DNA of 64,000 bases from Pantoea sp. IMH (GTDB lineage: Bacteria > Pseudomonadota > Gammaproteobacteria > Enterobacterales > Enterobacteriaceae), in assembly GCF_000599885.1 (NCBI RefSeq), contig NZ_JFGT01000002.1, forward strand, positions 558,001 through 622,000. Reading direction: 5' to 3'. The stretch's first letter is position 1. The number at the start of each line of letters is the position of its first letter. Below the pieces are notes generated by a model. The model saw only the letters and a program-made list of their open reading frames with translations. It ran no database searches and was not told where the DNA came from. Positions 59,785 to 64,000 of this stretch are shown piece after piece. Made by a program: the position numbers and the translations under genes.

Positions 59785-60630
59785 ATGACCAGCTCTTTCT
59801 TTGTGACTGCCGACTGGCTGGCAGAACATCTTTCTGAAGACACCCTCCAGGTAATTGATGCCCGCATGCTGCCGCCGGGCATGGAAAATGTGCGTGACAT
59901 TCATGCCGAATATCGGGCCGGGCATCTGCCTTCAGCCCCTTTTTTTGACATCGAGGCGCTCTCCGATCGCACCAGCCCCTACCCTCACATGCTGCCGCGC
60001 CCGGAAAACTTTGCGGTTGCCATGCGCGAACTGGGCGTCAGCAGCGATAAACACCTTGTCGTTTATGATGAAGGCAATCTCTTTTCGGCGCCGCGCGCCT
60101 GGTGGATGCTGAAACAGTTTGGGGTGGATCGCGTGTCCATTTTAGCGGGCGGCCTGCAAGCCTGGAAAGCGGCAGAGCTACCGCTGGAGCAAGGGGAAGT
60201 GAGCCTGCCTGAAGGGATATTTGACGCCAGCTTCGATCCTGACGTGGTGCTGCGCCTGACAGACGTACTGCTGATTAGTCATGAAGGTGGCGCACAGCTG
60301 GTTGATGCAAGACCGGCTAACCGTTTTAAAGGTGAAGTTGATGAGCCGCGGCCAGGCCTGCATCGCGGGCACATTCCCGGCAGCCTGAACGTGCCCTGGA
60401 ATGCGCTGACAGAAAACGGCGAGCTTAAATCAGCAGAAGCGCTGAAGGCGATTTTTGAGCAGCAGGGCGTTGATCTCACCAAACCTGTCGTCACCAGCTG
60501 CGGCTCAGGCGTGACTGCCGTGGTCGTCATTCTGGCGCTGAACAGCCTGGGGGTGAACGATGTGCGCCTGTATGACGGCTCATGGTCAGAATGGGGAAGC
60601 AGAAACGATCTCCCCATCACTACGGATTAA
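59785..60630 (+). CDS. sseA: 3-mercaptopyruvate sulfurtransferase SseA
   Basis: Two-domain rhodanese of 281 residues, equal to E. coli. ATG 59785 has GAGG five bases upstream; earlier in-frame ATGs are outside the family. The inactive first domain contains VIDARMLPPG, HMLPRPENFAVAMRELGV and YDEGNLFSAPRAWWM. The second domain carries catalytic Cys in SCGSGVTAVVV (about residue 237), the CGSGV loop that distinguishes mercaptopyruvate from thiosulfate enzymes. It is a source of persulfide and H2S. Convergent with sseB, 25 bases apart. Confidence 0.96.
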   Translation: MTSSFFVTADWLAEHLSEDTLQVIDARMLPPGMENVRDIHAEYRAGHLPSAPFFDIEALSDRTSPYPHMLPRPENFAVAMRELGVSSDKHLVVYDEGNLFSAPRAWWMLKQFGVDRVSILAGGLQAWKAAELPLEQGEVSLPEGIFDASFDPDVVLRLTDVLLISHEGGAQLVDARPANRFKGEVDEPRPGLHRGHIPGSLNVPWNALTENGELKSAEALKAIFEQQGVDLTKPVVTSCGSGVTAVVVILALNSLGVNDVRLYDGSWSEWGSRNDLPITTD

Positions 60631-60655
60631 TGTCTAAATGCCTGCGGGCCGCTGG

Positions 60656-61438
60656 CTAAGCAGGCTTGTTAACGGTTTTAAAGTCGCGCAGGAAGCTGCC
60701 CCAGCGTCTTTCATAGAAAGGCGGGATGTGGGCAGTGAAAAAGTGGCTGATGCCTTTTTCATTTTCCACAACCTCACAGATATCAACAGGCTCATCATCC
60801 AGTAACGTATCCATCGCCACGCTACCGGCAGCCTGGATGATGGCATCAATATCGCTGTCAGCTTCAATGCCTATCAGCAAATTAGGACTCTGTTCCACTG
60901 ACTCTTTAATATGAGCGACATAAGCACGACGAACCTGCTTATATTTACTGAAGAGCTGACTCAGTGATTCAATCACCTGCGCGGGCGGTTCGGCAATTTC
61001 CGAAAGCAGCAGTGCGTGCCCACCTTCCAGTACGGTTTGCTGGCTTAGCGCGTTACCGGCATTGCCCAGCAGGCTGGTGATCTCCAGTGGCGAGAACTCC
61101 TTTCCTGAAGGCAGCTTCGGATTCAGAAACAGCGTTTCGCCCAGCGTCATTTCAAACAGCGTGCGTACCGGCATCACCACAAAAGGCTGATCGGTGGATA
61201 TCGCCTGCTCCATCGCTGAGAGTGAGGTGAAGAAAGGAATGACGCTGCCCCCCTCTTCTTTTTCCCAGTGTTGCAGATCGACCGGCGTGGTGGCGGTGAT
61301 GTTTTCCTGTTCGCCGGCGCTTTCACCCGGCACCCAGACGCTGGCCTCCAGCAACAGAGAGAAAAATTCGGGACGGTGTGCCGGCTCGGTGGCGGCCAGC
61401 TTAAGCACCTCTTCAAGGCGCTGATTAGTTTCGTTCAT
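60656..61438 (-). CDS. sseB: SseB family protein (enhanced serine sensitivity)
   Basis: 260 residues (E. coli SseB 258). Conserved parts: AATEPAHRPEFFSLLLEASV, VMPVRTLFEMTLGETLFLNP, GKEFSPLEI and the C-terminal FYERRWGSFLRDFK. The biochemical function is unknown; overexpression in E. coli raises serine sensitivity and the protein is related to SseB-like type III chaperone-fold families. The start may be GTG 61441 or ATG 61438; neither has a strong ribosome-binding site. It lies beside sseA and pepB as in E. coli. Confidence 0.93.
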   Translation of the reverse strand: MNETNQRLEEVLKLAATEPAHRPEFFSLLLEASVWVPGESAGEQENITATTPVDLQHWEKEEGGSVIPFFTSLSAMEQAISTDQPFVVMPVRTLFEMTLGETLFLNPKLPSGKEFSPLEITSLLGNAGNALSQQTVLEGGHALLLSEIAEPPAQVIESLSQLFSKYKQVRRAYVAHIKESVEQSPNLLIGIEADSDIDAIIQAAGSVAMDTLLDDEPVDICEVVENEKGISHFFTAHIPPFYERRWGSFLRDFKTVNKPA

Positions 61439-61541
61439 CACATCAATCCAGTAAACGCGATCTGACAGAGGTCGCCCCGCCAGATCGCTTGCTAATCCCC
61501 GGCGCGAAAAGGCACACGCCGTGGCCGTCAGACAAATAGCG

Positions 61542-62825
61542 CTATTTTAACAGCAGGTTAGCGACGGTGCGTACACCCAGCCCTGTTGCGCCGGCAGACC
61601 ACTGCTCCACGCCTCCCTTGCGGTAGGTGGCTGAACAGTCAATGTGCAGCCAGCCTTGCTGATAGTTTTTCACAAAATAGGAGAGGAACGCGGCGGCGGA
61701 ACTCGCCCCTGCGGTATGAGCAGGGGCGGCGATGTTATTCAGATCGGCAAAATTTGACGGCAGATAACTGCGGTGGAATTCAGCCAGAGGCAGACGCCAG
61801 AAAGGTTCGTTTTCACCTTGTGCGCTCTCAAGCAGCGACGCCGCCAGCGCATCATCAAAGGTGAACAGCGCGTGATAGTCGTTCCCCAGCGCCGTTTTCG
61901 CCGCGCCAGTGAGCGTCGCCGCATCAATCAGCAGCTCTGGTGCCTGCTCGCTGGCGTCAATCAGGCCATCAGCCAGTACCAGACGCCCTTCGGCATCGGT
62001 ATTCATCACTTCCACCGTTTTGCCATTGCGGTAGCGAATGATATCGCCGAGGCGGAATGCGTTACCGCTCACCATATTATCCGCGCAGCAGAGATAAAGC
62101 TTAACGCGCTTTTTCAGTCCGCGGGTGATCGCCAGCGCCAGTGAGCCGCTTAAAGTGGCGGCGCCGCCCATATCGGACTTCATGGAATCCATTGAGCCGC
62201 TTGGCTTCAGGCTGTAGCCGCCGGTATCAAAGGTGATCCCTTTACCCACCAGGCAGGCATAGACAGGCGCGTTGGCATCGCCGGTCGGGTTGTAGTCAAG
62301 TGCCAGCAGCGCCGGGCTGCGTGTGGAGCCACGGCCTACGGTATGCAGCCCCATATAGCCCTGCTGACGGAGATCTTCGCCCTTGGTGATGCGGTAGCTG
62401 ACGCTGTCGCCCGCCAGGCCGCTCAGCAGGTCAACCGCCCGCTGAGCCAGCTGTTCCGGGCTGAGCTCTTCCGCAGGCAGGTTGATGGTGTGACGTACCC
62501 AGTCAATAATTTTCAGGCGGTTGTCGAATTCTGCACGGTCTTCTGCCTTCAACGTGGCCCATTCCACTTTGCGTTCCCCTTTCGGGCCGCGATATCCCTG
62601 CCAGAAAGCCCAGCTTTTTTCCAGATCCCAGTCACCTTTCAGGCTGACATGGCGGATGCCCTGCGCGTCAATTTTACGCGCCGCACGCTGAATGGTGGCC
62701 AGCGCATCGCCGCTGGTCAGATGGATGGTCATTCCGCTGTCATTGCTGGTCAGGATCGCTTTCTCGCCCCAGCGTTCGTCCGCCACTGTCGTTGACAGTG
62801 TGATATTCATTGGCGTGGTTGTCAC
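61542..62825 (-). CDS. pepB: Peptidase B (M17 aminopeptidase) PepB
   Basis: Two-metal leucine-aminopeptidase-family enzyme, 427 residues as in E. coli, with broad activity including cysteinylglycine. The metal site motif [14 protein letters not shown] lies at about 271-284; the catalytic Lys is in [20 protein letters not shown]; the dinuclear Asp comes in [14 protein letters not shown]. In E. coli it follows fdx-iscX of the isc operon. Here it follows iscS directly, and a terminator separates the two. Confidence 0.97.
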   Translation of the reverse strand: MTTTPMNITLSTTVADERWGEKAILTSNDSGMTIHLTSGDALATIQRAARKIDAQGIRHVSLKGDWDLEKSWAFWQGYRGPKGERKVEWATLKAEDRAEFDNRLKIIDWVRHTINLPAEELSPEQLAQRAVDLLSGLAGDSVSYRITKGEDLRQQGYMGLHTVGRGSTRSPALLALDYNPTGDANAPVYACLVGKGITFDTGGYSLKPSGSMDSMKSDMGGAATLSGSLALAITRGLKKRVKLYLCCADNMVSGNAFRLGDIIRYRNGKTVEVMNTDAEGRLVLADGLIDASEQAPELLIDAATLTGAAKTALGNDYHALFTFDDALAASLLESAQGENEPFWRLPLAEFHRSYLPSNFADLNNIAAPAHTAGASSAAAFLSYFVKNYQQGWLHIDCSATYRKGGVEQWSAGATGLGVRTVANLLLK

Positions 62826-62931
62826 CGCATGGCTCCTTATAAACTGTTCAGTTTGGTCCGTCGTAAAAACGGTCGGTCACTACAATAACCCTTTCTCCGC
62901 GTTCGTCTAACCCGATCGCAGAATTAAACGC

Positions 62932-62960
62932 AAAACGGGCCGAATTTTCTATTCGGCCCG
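62932..62960 (-). terminator. iscS terminator
   Basis: Minus-strand CGGGCCGAA/TTCGGCCCG stem with a 7-base loop and TTTT after it, 36 bases past the iscS stop. It ends the isc transcript before pepB; no gene lies in 62826-62996. Confidence 0.9.
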
Positions 62961-62996
62961 CGGATAAAACGGCACTTTCTGGCGATGCACAGGGCA

Positions 62997-64000
62997 TTAA
63001 TGGGCGGGCAGTTCACCCTGGTTCGCCTTGTACTCCGCCCACTGCGGCGAAACTTCACGCAGGCGTCCGAGCGCCTTATGGAGCAGCGCCACGGCGTAAT
63101 CGATCTCTTCTTCCGTGGTGAAACGCCCCAGCGAAAAACGCACGGAACTGTGGGCCAGCTCATCCGGCAGGCCCAGCGCGCGAAGCACATAGGATGGCTC
63201 AAGACTGGCGGAAGTACAGGCGGAGCCAGTTGAGACAGCGAGATCTTTCAGCGCCATAATCAGGGACTCACCATCGACGTGATTAAAGCTGACATTCAGA
63301 ATAGTCGGTGCACCCTGTTCAAAATCGCCGTTCAGGTAAACCTCTTCCATATCACGGATACCTTCCCAGAAGCGATGTCGCAGCTGGCCCAGGCGGGCCA
63401 TCTCCTGCGCCATTTCCTCTTTTGCGATGCGGCACGCCTCGCCCATTCCCACGATCTGATGCACGGGTAGCGTTCCCGAACGCATACCGCGCTCATGCCC
63501 ACCGCCGTGAATCTGTGCGGCGATGCGGATACGCGGTTTACGACGAACATAAAGCGCGCCAATCCCTTTCGGCCCATAGATTTTATGCGCGGAGAAAGAC
63601 ATCAGATCAACAGCAAGATGCGCTACATCGATCGGCAATTTGCCAACGCTCTGGGTGGCATCCACGTGAAACAGGATGCCACGCGCCTGGCAGAGTTCAC
63701 CGATTGCGGCGATGTCCTGGACCACACCGGTTTCATTATTCACCTGCATGATGGAAACCAGAATAGTGTCGTCACGCAGGGCGGCTTCCAGCATTTGCAA
63801 ATCGATGATGCCGTTTCGCTGTGGCGCAAGGTAAGTTACCTCGAAGCCCTCTTTCTCAAGCTGCTGACAGGTATCCAGCACCGCTTTGTGCTCGGTCTGG
63901 CTGGTGATGATGTGCCTGCCTTTATCCTGACAGATCTGAGCAGCGCCTTTGATGGCCAGGTTGTCGGATTCGGTTGCGCCGGAAGTAAAGACGATCTCGC
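62997..64000 (-). CDS. iscS: Cysteine desulfurase IscS, 5' end beyond the window
   Basis: PLP-dependent enzyme that takes sulfur from cysteine for Fe-S clusters, thiolated tRNA and cofactors. 333 residues are visible. PLP-site elements [23 protein letters not shown] and [12 protein letters not shown] (Schiff-base Lys) are intact, as is the active loop [20 protein letters not shown] with the persulfide Cys. After GRLR the tail is [19 protein letters not shown], shorter and different from the E. coli tail that ends in NSIEWAHH and docks IscU. In E. coli iscU, iscA, hscBA, fdx and iscX follow; none is here. Confidence 0.95.
   Translation of the reverse strand, partial: EIVFTSGATESDNLAIKGAAQICQDKGRHIITSQTEHKAVLDTCQQLEKEGFEVTYLAPQRNGIIDLQMLEAALRDDTILVSIMQVNNETGVVQDIAAIGELCQARGILFHVDATQSVGKLPIDVAHLAVDLMSFSAHKIYGPKGIGALYVRRKPRIRIAAQIHGGGHERGMRSGTLPVHQIVGMGEACRIAKEEMAQEMARLGQLRHRFWEGIRDMEEVYLNGDFEQGAPTILNVSFNHVDGESLIMALKDLAVSTGSACTSASLEPSYVLRALGLPDELAHSSVRFSLGRFTTEEEIDYAVALLHKALGRLREVSPQWAEYKANQGELPAH

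Noticed and set aside
1-64000. CRISPR arrays, tRNA or rRNA genes, complete insertion sequences
   Set aside because: No regularly spaced direct repeats, no tRNA/rRNA-like sequence and no transposase frame were seen; only the IS-like palindrome at 46282-46330.

Overview
The window reads as chromosomal DNA of a gamma-proteobacterium of the order Enterobacterales, most likely the Pantoea/Erwinia group (Erwiniaceae). The backbone follows the E. coli block bepA-yfgD-hda-uraA-upp-purMN-ppk-ppx-yfgF-yfgG ... guaAB-xseA ... yfgJ-der-bamB-yfgM-hisS-ispG-rodZ-pilW-rlmN-ndk-sseA-sseB-pepB-iscS almost gene for gene. Lineage-specific insertions and losses interrupt it. Assignment to a genus is inference from gene content and protein similarity recalled from memory; no search was run.

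Layout. 1-2451 is the start of an accessory ABC uptake operon (LacI-type regulator, periplasmic binding protein, permease cut by the window edge). 2778-9478 is housekeeping: envelope quality control (bepA), replication control (hda), pyrimidine salvage (uraA, upp) and purine synthesis (purM, purN). 9564-18505 is a phosphate block: a pstCAB transporter with unusually long permeases, divergent from ppk-ppx, with a tehB-like methyltransferase added to the ppk operon. 18495-25941 holds yfgF, yfgG, a MgtE magnesium channel, a DUF2254 membrane protein and small accessory genes, followed by a vapC remnant. 26291-30961 is guaBA and xseA.

30962-49385 is the accessory heart of the window, inserted between xseA and yfgJ. 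It contains (i) a protealysin-type M4 protease and its emfourin inhibitor; (ii) a cdiB-cdiC-cdiA contact-dependent-inhibition type locus whose CdiA loses its pretoxin/toxin end exactly at the emfourin stop codon, with no toxin or immunity gene left; (iii) an AT-rich three-gene cassette of a phage-repressor-like regulator, a VUT/YhhQ-type transporter with an extra N-terminal domain, and a complete QueF nitrile reductase, which I consider the best candidate for an undescribed system; (iv) a palindrome resembling two IS150-type ends fused together; and (v) a membrane PQQ-dependent glucose-family dehydrogenase.

49386-64000 returns to the backbone: GTPase Der, BamB, YfgM, HisRS, IspG, RodZ, PilW, RlmN, Ndk, SseA, SseB, PepB and the 3' part of iscS. 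The E. coli genes pbpC-yfhM (between ndk and sseA) and iscUA-hscBA-fdx-iscX (between iscS and pepB) are absent here. The IscS C-terminal tail that docks IscU in E. coli is shortened and diverged, which fits a genome that no longer runs a standard ISC pathway.
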